Origin: Wuchereria bancrofti
Lineage: Eukaryota > Nematoda > Chromadorea > Rhabditida > Onchocercidae
Direction: 5' to 3'
Assembly: GCA_005281725.1 (NCBI GenBank)
Contig: SSBO01000012.1
Coordinates: 14,545,501 to 14,609,500, forward strand
Length of the DNA: 64,000 nt
Shown here: piece after piece, positions 1 through 13,195 of the stretch
How the letters are laid out: each line of letters starts with the position of its first letter
How positions within the stretch are numbered: position 1 is the stretch's first letter
Position numbers and translations under genes: made by a program
The notes under the pieces: generated by a model
Told to the model about the DNA's origin: nothing
Seen by the model: the letters and a program-made list of their open reading frames with translations, nothing else
The model's database searches: none

Positions 1-3000
1 CATTCCATTACCCTTTTGTTGCTGTTTTTTCTTTTGTTTTCATTCCTTTGCAAGCCTCAGGAAACAACCAGAAAATCTCTATCACATAGGAATTATAATA
101 ACATGGAAAGGGAAAGGACAAAAAAATTGCTGAAATCTCTAGCTATTTTGTCTAAAAATTGATAAATCTAATATTTATTATAAATTTAACAGGATTATTA
201 ATGTTATTGATAACCGGAAGAATATAAAATGATGCAAACTGTGATTTCAAAAGTAAATTAAAAATCCGAATTGAACTGAAAAAATAAAAGGTATAATATT
301 GTAATAAGAAAAGGTGGTTTATAATTAAATAGTATAGAAATATCAGAATAATATCAACGTATATTAATAAAGGAAGAAATTACGGGATTGTTTTGTTATT
401 TTAAACGAAAACATAAGAATTTAATATTCCAATCAGTCATCGTTGCCACTTCAACAAATTCATCATTTCATCGTTTTAGCTGAATGTCTTCTGCACCAAC
501 AAAAATGGAATTTTTCGCTGCTTTTTCTTACTCGTTATTGAATACAAGCATTTTTTCAAATTTTTCTTTTTCTTTTTGCTATTATTTGGAAGTATTTGAT
601 GCTTATAATTGTTTAAGTCATTAACAAACACATTTTAGAGCAGAAAATTTTCAAATAATCGTGTATAATTCAAATTTTACAATGTAAATATTTTAATATA
701 TCAAAAATTAGACAACTTTTATAATTCAAATATTTCAATATTAGAAATTAGCTTTCGTGTACTAGGAAAAATACTAACTTGAATGTTGAACTATAAAGTT
801 ATTTAATCAATGGAAGAGAAATTATCATGGAAAGATACAATTTGAATCAAAAGGGAGAGAGAGGAAGAAAGAGAGGGGAAAAAAAGAAAAATTTTTCCAT
901 TGCTTTTCATTTTTTTCTTGTCATAAAAATGTTATAATAATTTCTAAAAAGCACCCACTCATCAAATTGCTTTTTCCTTATACAAAGAATAAAGTAAGAA
1001 ATAATTGGAGCTTTCTGAATTGATGCATGCATATGTTATAAGTTTTAAGAAGGGGAGGACGAGAGAGAGGTAGGGAGAAGGAAAAGGAAGAAAAAAGTGA
1101 ACGAAATTTGAAGGAAAAGAAGGGGGATGACAAAGAAAAATATGGATGATTTTTTTTTGTTTAAAAATGAAAATAATAATAGAAAAGAAGTTTCAAGAAG
1201 AAAATGAATCATTTTACCACGATAATATCATTAGCTTAAATATAATAAATAAGCTATTATTACTGTATACCTAAATGATTGTTTATTTGCTACGATTGTT
1301 TTTGTACTTACAAATTTTTTTTTTAATTTTTGTGGTTAATTTTTGTTCTTTGATTTGCTTCAATTTTTTTTTATGGAAGAATATCGTCTAAATGATGAAT
1401 CATACTGTATAGCATAGAATATGACTAATTTTGATAAAGTAAATTGCATTGTGAAAAAATATTTAGAGTAATATTTAGAGTAAGTGATAGAATTAAAGTT
1501 AATTTCATCCATCAACAGTATTTGAGTTTCTACTATAAGCAATCGGATTACTATTTATATTATTAATTTTGTCTTACTTTTTAGTTTCTAATAGATCTAT
1601 ATTAAGGCAGAATAAATGAGAAGAAAATAAATCATATTTAACCATAATATTCTTAGCATCGTATTCATTATCATCATATTGTAATCTTTTTCTCAACAAA
1701 ATCATTAACATATACTTGTCATCTTATCATTATATTTTAACACCGAAATATTATCGATATTTACGAATTGTGCTCTTATGAATATAATAAATGGATGGGG
1801 TGACAATGTGGTCATGATGACTCCAAAATATCATAGTAATGGAAATTCTTATATATAACATTTTTGATAAATGGAAAAAATGCTATTCAATTAATGAAAA
1901 GAAATTCGATATTTTCGTTCGCATGTGATCAAATGTAAATATTAAACATAACAGACTAATGTAGTAGAAAAGTCCATAGTCCAAGTTTAAATATAATGAA
2001 TTAAAATAATTCATGAATGATTCGACCAATAACTAATAAGTGGATATCATCCTATCATATCTTTCAATTTTCACTATCTTCTTGAATTTCTTTTCTTTTT
2101 TTTTGAAGTTTTCTGATTCAATACAACTTCTATACTTATCATTTTATCCCTTTACAAAGCTATATGTATATATTTATGTTTTTAATACAATTTGCAACAT
2201 ATGATAAAACTTGTGTACATTTTTGAATTTTTAAAGCCAACAGTATCTTCTTTCAAAAAAAACGAAAATATATCAAAAACTTGGAAGCTTTCAGGCGTAC
2301 ATTTATCTTCTTAATTTTCAGTCTTTCTTTTTCCTCCACTTTTGAATATCAATTCGAGAATTTTTTACTTCTCATTCTTCATAATCTTTCTACTATTGCC
2401 GTTACTACAGCATTTACAATAAGAGAAACATAACTGCTATTATTACTACTATAAACAATAACCTAATGTTACATTTGCTTTTTAAGACATTTTTCATTTT
2501 TCCTTTCGAAATGTCAGTTAGTTTTTTTCTAATTGTGACCAGCAGTCATTATTAAAATTGTTTAGTATGAAATTAAAATTTCTGATTAAAATTGTGATAA
2601 TCACTGAAATGAATTGAGGGAAATTTTTGAACGATTTAACATTGTGAACTTCGTCTATAACGAGAAATATATTTGCGATTTCTGGTGAAACATAAACATG
2701 CTGTAATCGAAATGAGAGTGGATTAACGGAAAATTTCAAAATGATTTACTGAAAATCAAATCAAAAGTTTCATTAGTAAATGATGCTCATTTCTTTGAGT
2801 GATTTATAACACACAGTAGAAATAGAGAAAAGATAAGATCGAAAAAAAGAGTTTTTCTTCAATTGTAAAATTTCAATTAGTATTATAGGCATAAACAGGA
2901 CATAGAAAATTAGATTTTTAATTAGTCACTAATTGTTTTTTTTTTTGTTTTGGTAGGCAATGATATTTGAGAAAAAAAAATGTTATAGTTATTTTAACAT

Positions 3001-4355
3001 TTGTATTTTTCTAACACAATGAAAACCAGTAAAATAGCATGAAAAATGTTTTATTGAATCAATAACGAAACAGAAATGCTAAATTTTTTAAGTTAATTTT
3101 TTCACTCATTTTAAATGATTTGAAATGGTCCAAAAATGGAATATAAATTTAAATAAAAATTAAATAAATTGAAAATAAAACTTCGATGTTTAATGGTTTC
3201 TATCCAACATTTCACATTTTTTCGGCATATTTTCATATTTTGAATAAATAAATCTTTCATTTAACATTTTTAAAACGAAAGAAAGAAAAAGTTGAAAAAT
3301 TTGTTTGTTTTTAAAAAATTTTAGACATGAAAACCAACATTTTAGTAATTTGTCATTTTTCATTGCAAAAAAGGATACATGAGTACTGAAGCATTTAGTT
3401 ATCTTTCTTCATTCAGATTTCCAATTGTTATTAATTGTAAAAGAAAGAAGTACATCTGACGTCAAGCAATTGGAGGAATTAGTGAAGTATTTCTAATCAA
3501 TTCAGCATTTCAATTTCAAATTTTAAATTACTTTACAACAAATGGAGAAATTATGAAGGTATACGGGTTACATTTATTTAGCAATACAACTTTCATTTTA
3601 CCATTATTTCATCATCGATAATTGAATATATTCCGAGACAATTAATTTTTTGAGAACAGGTGTGATAATTAATCGTTTTCAACAACATATAACAAATTGC
3701 TAATGAGGAATGATATAATTATCAGATATAGGTTTTGATTATCAGTGAAATTAACATTAAATGCAAATGTTTTAAGGCTTAAAATTCTGCGTGTTCAAAA
3801 TACTTTTGAATATGTTTCATAAGTTTCATATGTGATATGCAAATGGACTCTAGCATATGTTTTTTTTTTTAACAGCAATAAAATAACAGAAAAAAATTAT
3901 ATTCTTTTATTATAATTAAATTAAACTTATAATTACAAGAAACAGCAAAATTAAAAAGGTTGAATTAAGGATAGGATCAAAATCGATAGTAATAAGTAGA
4001 AATTTATGAAAGTTGTAAAAAGTTGGACTAGGAACTAATCAAAGGGAACATATACAAATTATGAGAATAGCTGGGAATAATCAAATATGTGCGAAGATGG
4101 ACAATAGCGATAATAATGAATTCAAATGATAAAGAAGTGATTGAGAAAAGTTTGAAATAATCAACTGGATCGAAAGAGGAAAATATTTGTGGAACAAAAT
4201 GCAAATTTAATTTATCACTGCAGAAAATGATGTAAGTGATATGTTCAATAGAAATAAATAAATGATAGTGAGCCAAGAAAAAGATTTAAGAAATAATTGA
4301 TTATTTTAAAAAATATACAACGACCATCCATGGTAATGCGAATGATAAGATTATT
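1..4355. other. AT-rich intergenic region, no gene seen
   Basis: No open frame here has splice borders, codon bias or a recognisable motif. Purine-rich stretches lie at about 848-885 and 1050-1135, and poly-T/poly-A tracts are frequent. The short minus-strand frames near 1360, 2518 and 4028 are compositionally like the surrounding noncoding DNA and were not accepted. Nothing resembling a tRNA, rRNA or spliced-leader gene was noticed. Confidence 0.6.
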
Positions 4356-5537
4356 TTTTAGAAAAAAATTATTTAATTAATTGTTAACAGCTATTTTAAT
4401 ACTCCATAATTTTATAACAATAATAGGGGGAGAAATTAAAAAAGGAAATTAAAAAAGTGATAATACAAAAAATGAAGAATGGAATCAGCTAAATGGCATG
4501 CAACAATTAGTATATTATATGAGAATAAATTATATTATGATTAAATAACCGCAAAAGCCTACTAATAATTTCTAATCTTTAGCTCTTATTAGTAGCATAT
4601 GAACAAATTCATATCATTTGTTTAATTCAAAATTAATTTCATATGATAATAATTTGATTACTGCTAGATAGACAAAGTGAAAATGATTCATGTATTTATA
4701 GATTTCAAAGAATATCATTAAAATTGATAAAATTCATCCAATAGTTCTCGAAAACTAGTAAATAAGTCCGAGATATGATCATAAAGTTGAATTACATTAA
4801 TTAATTTGATTGATTACTTAAGCTATCTTATTTCAATATTATTATTATAACGCAAAATTAAAAAAAGTGATACTCGAATATTCTTTATTATTATGTTTTT
4901 TGATTCGTTGTATTTTTCTACTTCTCTCTTTTTTCTTTTCTTTCTTTTTCCCAGTGTCGTGTCATCTTTGATATTTTATTTTCTGCTTTTTTCATCATTT
5001 CTCGTTTTCTTAGCTGTAAATAATGGATTTTAATAAGGATTAATAATGGATTAATTCTTCATTCACTGTTTCAATTTCTTTTCTAATTAAAATATTTATT
5101 TAATATTTCATCTTTGATTAGTCCAGATATTTCTGATACATTATGAGACGAGAAAAATAATTTTCCACTTAATAATAATAAATGATATATTTGTAAGCGA
5201 ATGTTTTAGCACAATTTTTATCTCATAATTTATTTGTCTATTAAGGAACTTGAAAACTTGGAAGAATTCGAATTTAAAATATAATCAAAATTTTCGTTGA
5301 TGTAATATAACAAATACTCATCCTATGATAATTCTTCCATTATCTAATTAATTAATAAGTCCAAGATATTGTTAATTCTTTTTGATAAAATGAATAGCAA
5401 AAATTGAATAAAACGAAAACGGAGTTTTTTTGTGTTGAAATATTTTCATTCTAATGATATTTCATATGGAGCAGAAAGGTTGCTTTAACTACACTTTTTG
5501 AAAAGATTTCACAGATTTATAGAAGCAAAAAAATAAA
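4356..5537 (+). repeat. Direct duplication A, first copy (contig-end overlap?)
   Basis: This 1182-bp block recurs almost base for base at 5539-6727, and the two copies are separated by one N at 5538. Differences are confined mostly to the last 100 bases: a few substitutions, and extra bases in the AAAGAAAG stretch of the second copy. The block is noncoding and AT-rich. Because the copy boundary coincides with the N, the simplest reading is the overlapping end of the left contig, not a biological tandem repeat. Confidence 0.9.
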
Positions 5538-5538
5538 N

Positions 5539-6727
5539 TTTTAGAAAAAAATTATTTAATTAATTGTTAACAGCTATTTTAATACTCCATAATTTTATAA
5601 CAATAATAGGGGGAGAAATTAAAAAAGGAAATTAAAAAAGTGATAATACAAAAAATGAAGAATGGAATCAGCTAAATGGCATGCAACAATTAGTATATTA
5701 TATGAGAATAAATTATATTATGATTAAATAACCGCAAAAGCCTACTAATAATTTCTAATCTTTAGCTCTTATTAGTAGCATATGAACAAATTCATATCAT
5801 TTGTTTAATTCAAAATTAATTTCATATGATAATAATTTGATTACTGCTAGATAGACAAAGTGAAAATGATTCATGTATTTATAGATTTCAAAGAATATCA
5901 TTAAAATTGATAAAATTCATCCAATAGTTCTCGAAAACTAGTAAATAAGTCCGAGATATGATCATAAAGTTGAATTACATTAATTAATTTGATTGATTAC
6001 TTAAGCTATCTTATTTCAATATTATTATTATAACGCAAAATTAAAAAAAGTGATACTCGAATATTCTTTATTATTATGTTTTTTGATTCGTTGTATTTTT
6101 CTACTTCTCTCTTTTTTCTTTTCTTTCTTTTTCCCAGTGTCGTGTCATCTTTGATATTTTATTTTCTGCTTTTTTCATCATTTCTCGTTTTCTTAGCTGT
6201 AAATAATGGATTTTAATAAGGATTAATAATGGATTAATTCTTCATTCACTGTTTCAATTTCTTTTCTAATTAAAATATTTATTTAATATTTCATCTTTGA
6301 TTAGTCCAGATATTTCTGATACATTATGAGACGAGAAAAATAATTTTCCACTTAATAATAATAAATGATATATTTGTAAGCGAATGTTTTAGCACAATTT
6401 TTATCTCATAATTTATTTGTCTATTAAGGAACTTGAAAACTTGGAAGAATTCGAATTTAAAATATAATCAAAATTTTCGTTGATGTAATATAACAAATAC
6501 TCATCCTATGATAATTCTTCCATTATCTAATTAATTAATAAGTCCAAGATATTGTTAATTCTTTTTGATAAAATGAATAGCAAAAATTGAATAAAACGAA
6601 AACGGAGTTTTTTTGTGTTGAAATATTTTCATTCTAATGATATTTCATGTGGAGCAGAAAAGTTGCTTTAACTATACTTTTTGAAAAAAGAAAGATTTCA
6701 CAGATTTATAGAAGCAAAAAAATAAAA
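5539..6727 (+). repeat. Direct duplication A, second copy
   Basis: This is the second copy of the block at 4356-5537, starting immediately after the single N at 5538 and slightly longer because of small insertions near its 3' end (around 6685-6695). It then runs on into unique sequence. It is probably the start of the right-hand contig that overlaps the left one. Confidence 0.9.
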
Positions 6728-9145
6728 AAGAATTGAATTAACCAAAAAGAAAGAAAAAAGAGTGTAATCAAAAAGTAATCATTTCGTTTTATATTTCTGA
6801 TAAAAGAAGTATAATTGGCTTTTCTCCATTTTTTTATTTCCTTATTTACTTGTTTAATGAATTTCTATCAGTTTCATTTTTTCTAATGTATAATTAATTA
6901 TACGCTTTATTTCACAACATTTCAAAATGATAGCATCAAATAATAGCATGTTCAATGAAGTTTGTTTGACTTTTGAGAAAATGAAATATTGTGTTTGTTA
7001 ACTGAAAGCTGAGAAAGAGGGGAAAAGAGAAAGAGAGAGAGAAAGCGAGACCTGTAAAGATTATGTTCACTTACCTTCCTTCGCAGAATATTTGGCAAAT
7101 AGAATAAACTATATTATTTAGATCCTATCTTAATTTAAGTTCACTTCGAATTTCATTGATATTTCGAATTTGTTATCATAATTTTCTTTCAAGAATGAAT
7201 TATTTTAATTTTATTGAAAATCGAATTATTTAGTATATGCAGTATTTCTATGCTTGTTATTCTAATGATATAATTCATTTTTTCATAAATTCATTTATAA
7301 TTATGTATTAATAAATGAACGAAACGTAGAAACATATAAATAAATAAAGATAAATGCACAAATAGATAGATGTAAATATATAAATGTATCAGATAAATAT
7401 GAACAACTAAGTGTACAGATAAATGGGTAACAAATACAGCTAAATATATAAATATATAAATAACTGTGAAACAGATAAATATATAAGTATATATCTCATT
7501 TATGATATATTAATATTATTAAATTTATATAAACAAGTAAATATGAAATGACAAGTTGTAAAAATAGATGTAATGAATCAAATTTATGAATACAAATTCT
7601 TTCATCTTAAAAGGTCTATTCTTAGGAATTAATGAAACAGCTAATTGGTTTTTAACTATACATTTTGCTATACTACAATTTTAATTAAAATTTCCTCTTC
7701 GTTTAATTCATTTAGATGAAAAACTGAAAGTTATCTGTTAAATTTAGGATATTGATACTCATATTTCGAAGACAACCGTTAATTTTGATATTTGTAGCGA
7801 ATAGAAGAATGTGATAAGAGTAATAGTACTATTGGTAATATTGATACCATTAGTGGAGCATTTTCACGAGAAAGTCTGTTGAGAGTTTAAGTAAATTATA
7901 TCGTAATAGATTTATTATCTATTAACAGCAATATGATTGTGATGCAAGCAAAACTTTTCATTTCTCTTTTTTCTGCATAAGGAAAGAAAAGGGGAAAATT
8001 ACGCATACAATTTAATTTGTAAAAGAAAAAAATGAAATTATTTTTCTCAAATTTTGATTCAACTAGTTTACAAGTTGTATGTGTATGTAAGAGTATGTTT
8101 ACTTTTATGTGTATGTGTTTATGTATGCGTGTGTGTGTGTGAATCATAATATAATGCGATATTGTCAAGTTAATGTCCCATTTCGCTTTGAATTAAAAGA
8201 AAAAAAAAATATTTTTCCAAAATATGCTTTACCTGCTGGTACTAAATTTTGTTTGTCATCGATACTTTCGAGATATCGTCAACTTTTTCGTTTTTTTATA
8301 TATGTAATTCATTTAAAAATGAAAATTAATAGCATTTCGACGGATCATTAATTATAAGCTGACTACAGCAAATAATAAACATTTGGCTAATAATAACTAA
8401 GCATCATTTGTCAATAAATGCAAATAGAACCATTTCACATCAATTGGACATTAGTGGTTTATAAGTATAATTGGTTATTTATGATTAAATAACTTTTTTA
8501 TATAGTTCTTTCTTTTTCTATCAACGTTATAAGTGAATGGAAATGATAGTTATAGAAATAGCATTGTTGTATTGTTTGCATGCGTTTAATTGTTGAATCA
8601 TAATTCATTCCATTTTTACTAAATCTTTCTAATTCATATGCCACTTTTTATCACTTGGCTGTCAGAATAGGATGGCAAGCAGAAAATTGTTGCATATTAT
8701 AAGCACTATTTGTTCTTACTATTATCATAATAATAAAAATTATTATTATTTTTATAAGTATATATATTGCTGAAGATGTGAATAGAGAAATAAAAATTTA
8801 TATTTTTTCTTAAAGTTTTGCAAATTCTTAACATCGACATAACATGTGTATTAGTTAGAACTGTTTAGTATGATTCTCTTTGTTTTACATAAACTTTTCC
8901 TGTGTTCAGTTATATGATCAATCTATCCGATCATTCTTTCCATTTCTCTTTTCATCTCTGCAATGTATAAATCTTGCCCGAAGGTATAAATAGAGAAATA
9001 GTGGGGTTGTTCCCAATTTTGAAACAATATAAATTTTCAAAAACTTGTTTTCTTTTTTTGTGAAATCCAACATCACAAAAACTATGACAAAAAGACCAAA
9101 GTTTAAACAATCCATTTTTTTCCCGAAAATTGCCCATAACTTTAG
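6728..9145. other. Intergenic region with degenerate ATAAATA repeats
   Basis: No supported gene. 7320-7495 is a degenerate array of AGATAAATATATAAAT-like units. 8080-8145 is GT/TA-rich simple sequence (GTGTGTGTGT core near 8130). The frames starting at 7896, 8109 and 8918 lie on simple sequence or lack splice and codon support. Confidence 0.55.
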
Positions 9146-9900
9146 TATATATATATTTTTACATATGTATCTCGTTAATATTGCCATCATAAATGATGGC
9201 AAACTGTTTAGCTGTCGACTAGACAATATTCATCAGCGACTTTATTTTTAATATTAAAAAATTTTCTATTTCCTTGCCCTTTTGTCAACACCAAAATTTA
9301 TGTGAGGTAGGATGAGGAGTCATATAACAATCCTTGGAAGTTAAAAAGATTTGCTAAAGTGAAAATTTTATTAACCGAGAAAGAGCAGTTGTTCATCCTA
9401 ACTAATTAGAATTCACGCATTTTAAAGTTAATCATTCGCAATCGTTTCATCTTATCGCTATGATGTTACCGTTTCTTATTATTACTTGAAATATTGGGTT
9501 AGATAACAAGTAGTGTGAAGTTTTTCTTGCTACCTGACATTTAATTTAATTTTCTAACACTTTTCACCTAATGATTATTAATCATTTTGATAATTTTGCT
9601 TTTAAGTATGTCATTGTTACGATAAATAATTTTTCATTCCTTTCTGTTGTTTTAGAAATAAAAATTATACCTAAAATTCGGTTCCACTTCAATTACATTC
9701 TTAATTAGAAAAATCGATTAACTTATTCATTATCGCCTTTCTTATTACTAATAAAACTTCACGAAAACAACCTGAAACAAGCCCTATCCCATTACTATAT
9801 AAGTATGTGAGGATAAATTTTGGAAGTTCTTTCTTTTTCCTGCAATAATATGCAAACAAATAATTTTACTTCTTTTTTGCAATAAACGTAACTTAATTAT

Positions 9901-9950
9901 ATAAAAGTAATAATAATAATAATAATAAATAAATAAAATAAGTGATAATG
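9901..9950. repeat. (TAA)n/(AAT)n microsatellite
   Basis: A short AATAATAATAA run with AAATA interruptions. The counterpart in the second copy, about 16480-16530, has a different repeat number, so it is a length polymorphism between the copies. Confidence 0.7.
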
Positions 9951-11396
9951 AAAAAGGGATGATATTTGTTTTTAATGAAAAATAAACACTTCTGTATTAT
10001 TGCAAAATATGGTTTATTCATTTTATATACAATGCATTTCAGTCTGATAAACAATATGAAATGATAATTAATCCTTTCGTTCTTCCATTTTTTTGTGTAA
10101 ATTATTTTTAAATAATAGCATAAACTGACTTATCTCCATTGTATAATCCCATACCTTTTTTATGGGCAAAGTCATTTAGTCATTCAGGCACTCAGTGGGT
10201 TTGTTAGTGAATTAGTTAGTCAATGAAGTCATAAAAATTTACAAAATATTTCATATTTCATTGGTAACGATTAGTAATTTGAAGTACATATTCAAAATAT
10301 CCTTCAATATTGATTCGGTTTTTAATGATTTTATGGTATCGAAAACTATTTCTGTTTATTATATTGATGTAAATATTTTCATGTTAATTATGTATATCTT
10401 TGCATCAGTAGATTCCAACTGAAACTTATTATCGTTTATCAAAAAACAAAATTTGAAATGATAAATGTATGAATTAAACTTGATCAACTTAGCACATGGC
10501 ATCTTATTGTCGTCATCCTGAAAAATATATTTTGCTTTTTTTACTAATTATAAAAATTTCATAATTATTGCCTAAAACTAACAACAATCAAAATTATGAT
10601 AAATTGAGGAAAAAAGCAGTTTTTTCTTTTCATTTCCTATAGAATGATCATTTGCAATTGTAATCAGCACAGATGTTGAGGTGAAATTGACGAGCTTCGC
10701 TATTATTCTTCCCCTTCCGCCTTATTGTTTAATACGTAAGCTCATTTTTGGAATTGATGTTAGTTCAATAAACAAAATATGGGAGATAAAGCTTCGAAAG
10801 ATCAGCTTATATTAATCACTTCCATTACAAGAAAATAAGGTAAACAGGATTAATGCTCCCTTTTGTTTTAATGTTACTGTCTTTTTCCCTTTGCAAAATA
10901 ATACCCCTAAATTTTAATTTGCTTAAATTCGCATTTTTTCTTTTCGTTTTTTTTTAAAATTAATTCACTTTTACGGTTATACCGTAAAAGTATCTTTTCA
11001 CACTTGCCTTGTTGATTTAATTTTAAACATTTTGATCCCTGGAACAGTTTTAAATTATAATATTTTATCTTAGTTTAAATAATTTATTGTAATAGTAAAA
11101 TTCATGACATATTAAAATTTCTTCTTTAATTTTTTCGATTGTTAGTTGATTATGAATAATATCTTTTTCCTTCTTTCATGAAGTGCTGTTGCGTGTACAT
11201 CTTTGTACAGTTCCCGAGAATCGAGAATAGCATTCCAAAATCTTAGGTAATTTAAAAAAAAATTCCTATTTCAAAATATTTTCCTTTCCAGTCGAAGTTT
11301 TGCTTCTTTCGCCCTTTTTTCTTTTCCTTCTCCCTTTTTCTCTCTCTATTCTCCCATTTGTTTTATTTTATCGTATATATATACATATAAATATAT

Positions 11397-11430
11397 ATAT
11401 CACCTTATATATATATATATAAGGTGATAT
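11397..11430. repeat. 34-bp perfect palindrome with (AT)7 centre
   Basis: The arms ATATCACCTT (11397-11406) and AAGGTGATAT (11421-11430) flank 14 bases of alternating AT, so the whole 34-bp segment reads the same on both strands. The equivalent place in the second copy (about 18006-18022) has only one arm. The palindrome is therefore present in one copy only. Confidence 0.9.
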
Positions 11431-12384
11431 TAAAAATATGAATTAAATAGGTGACTATTGTAATAGATGTAATGAACTAATCGTACTGTAGGTATTGCTG
11501 TATGCAATCTTCTCATGTGTTTTGTTGATGGATTTAAGAAATTATTATATTTTGTACAAATTGTAATTACTAATTTTTCTCTTTTTCTTTTGATAGACAA
11601 CAAGGAGGGAGAAAGAAACAGGAGGGAAAAGAGAGAGAAAGAGGTAAAAATGAAAGAATTCTTTTTCTCGATTTGAAATGGTTTTTATATATATACTGAA
11701 AAAGCGGAAAAGAAAAAGTGTTATGTGAAATTTCTCGATTGAGGGAAAAGACTGGAGACAACAGGTTAACAAGGAAAAAAGATGAAAGGAGAGAAAGGAA
11801 GGGAGAGGGAGAGAGGAAGGGAGAAAAAGTATCTAATTATAAGAAGGTAAAAGTCAAGAATGATAATATGCTTAAATAAAAAAAGGAAAAAGATGAGAAG
11901 AGAAAGAGAAGAATGGAAAAAAGAAAGAGAGGAAAATAAATGAAATGAGAAAGGAAAGAAATGAACAAAATAGGGAGATTAAATGATAATGAATGACAAT
12001 GATAAGAGAGAAAGAAAAAAGGAAGAACGAAATCCATATACAAGGAAGACATGAAAAGATGAAAGAGGGAGAAAAGGGATGATAGAAAAAGAGTAAAAAG
12101 TAAGGAAGGGAACAAGAATTACCAATTTTTTTCCACAAAAAAGGGTTTCGTTTTGAATACTGTCGTGCAAGAAATATGTATACAAACATTTCAATGATGA
12201 GGGAGAGAGAAGGAGAGGGGAAAAGAGATTATACACAGACAAATTGCTACAACAACTAACTACAGCTGCTGTGTCGACAATCATTTTTAATCTTTAGTCT
12301 TTAAAAATAGCAAAAATTTAAAAGTATGTGTATATATAGATGTGTGTGTGTGTATGTATGTGGTTGTTAGTATGCTATTGCTAT

Positions 12385-12910
12385 CGTTAAAAGTGATTGT
12401 GAAATGGAAGGAAAGGAGAAAGGAATGGATAGATGGGTGAATGAGTGGGTAAAAGATGGGGTGACAGGAGGAGGAGGTCGTGATGGAGGAGGAGGAGGTG
12501 GTGGTGGAGGGGTAATGGCACGAGGGTTCTGCTTTCATAATATATTTCATCAATAAAATCTACAAACGAAAAAAAATATGTTGAGCGGTAGCGCCCAACA
12601 TCACCGCACAACCAGCCGTGTGTTTCATTTAGTCAACCTACCCCCTCCCACTCTTCATCCTTTTTTTATTTTCCCTCATAAAAACAAAGGAAGGGAAACA
12701 TTGGACTGGAGTGTGAATTGAACTAGACTGGGCAACTGGACTTCACCGGTCTCCATTGGACTTCACTGACCCAATTGGAAAAAGTCCGAAGACCAAACAA
12801 CAATCCGTCGTATCCATGCCAACATTTTCGGATTATTTATTGTTGATTGAGATTGAATGATTATTGATACACGAAATGTTGCTATCTTTCAATACAGATA
12901 ATGTGTTTTT
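12385..12910. promoter_or_regulatory. Invariant GC-richer element in duplication B, copy 1
   Basis: While its flanks differ strongly between the two copies, this segment matches 18930-19452 with only a few changes. It is visibly richer in G and C than its surroundings. It contains a G-rich GGA/GGT tract (about 12466-12512), a hairpin (12578-12601), and four GGACT- or AGTCC-containing repeats at about 12700-12790. The minus-strand frame across it (start near 12611) is Leu/His/Pro repeat-like and has no domain. It could be a regulatory block, an untranslated exon or a structured RNA; I cannot tell which. Confidence 0.45.
12578..12601. other. GC-rich hairpin
   Basis: The arm ATGTTGAGCG (12578-12587) pairs with CGCCCAACAT (12592-12601) across a GTAG loop, with nine Watson-Crick pairs on the right register and one A-C mismatch. 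The same hairpin is retained at 19124-19147 in the other copy. It is too short for a tRNA or a typical miRNA precursor. A structured RNA or protein-binding element is possible. Confidence 0.6.
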
Positions 12911-12989
12911 TCAATTTTTACATTACTGTTGTTACTGTCAATATTACTACCATCACTACTGCTAACTACTCACTCTCACTACTAACACT

Positions 12990-13195
12990 TACTATTACTA
13001 ATAATAATAATAAATAAAAAATAATAATAAATAAATAATAATGAATAAATAATAATAATAAATAAATAGTAATAATAAATAAACAATAATAATAGTGATA
13101 GTAATAATTAGATAACTAATGATAATAATTAATAATAATAATAATGATTAATAATCATAATAAATGATAATAATAAATAATAATTGTAATTATAA
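12990..13195. repeat. (TAA)n microsatellite tract, copy 1
   Basis: About 200 bases of AATAATAAT with ATG and AATA interruptions. The counterpart at 19545-19750 has a longer pure (TAA)n core (about 19577-19625), so the two copies differ in repeat structure. Confidence 0.9.

Noticed and set aside
2518..2739. Minus-strand frame containing VIDEVHNV, reminiscent of a DEXH motif
   Set aside because: Isolated short match in a 73-codon frame with no other helicase motifs; chance resemblance is more likely.
12287..12611. Minus-strand frames (start Met-Cys-Gly-Asp-Val) conserved in both copies
   Set aside because: Conserved because the DNA block itself is conserved; the C-terminal half is a translation of the GGA/GGT tract (His/Leu repeats). 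Kept as a noncoding element instead.
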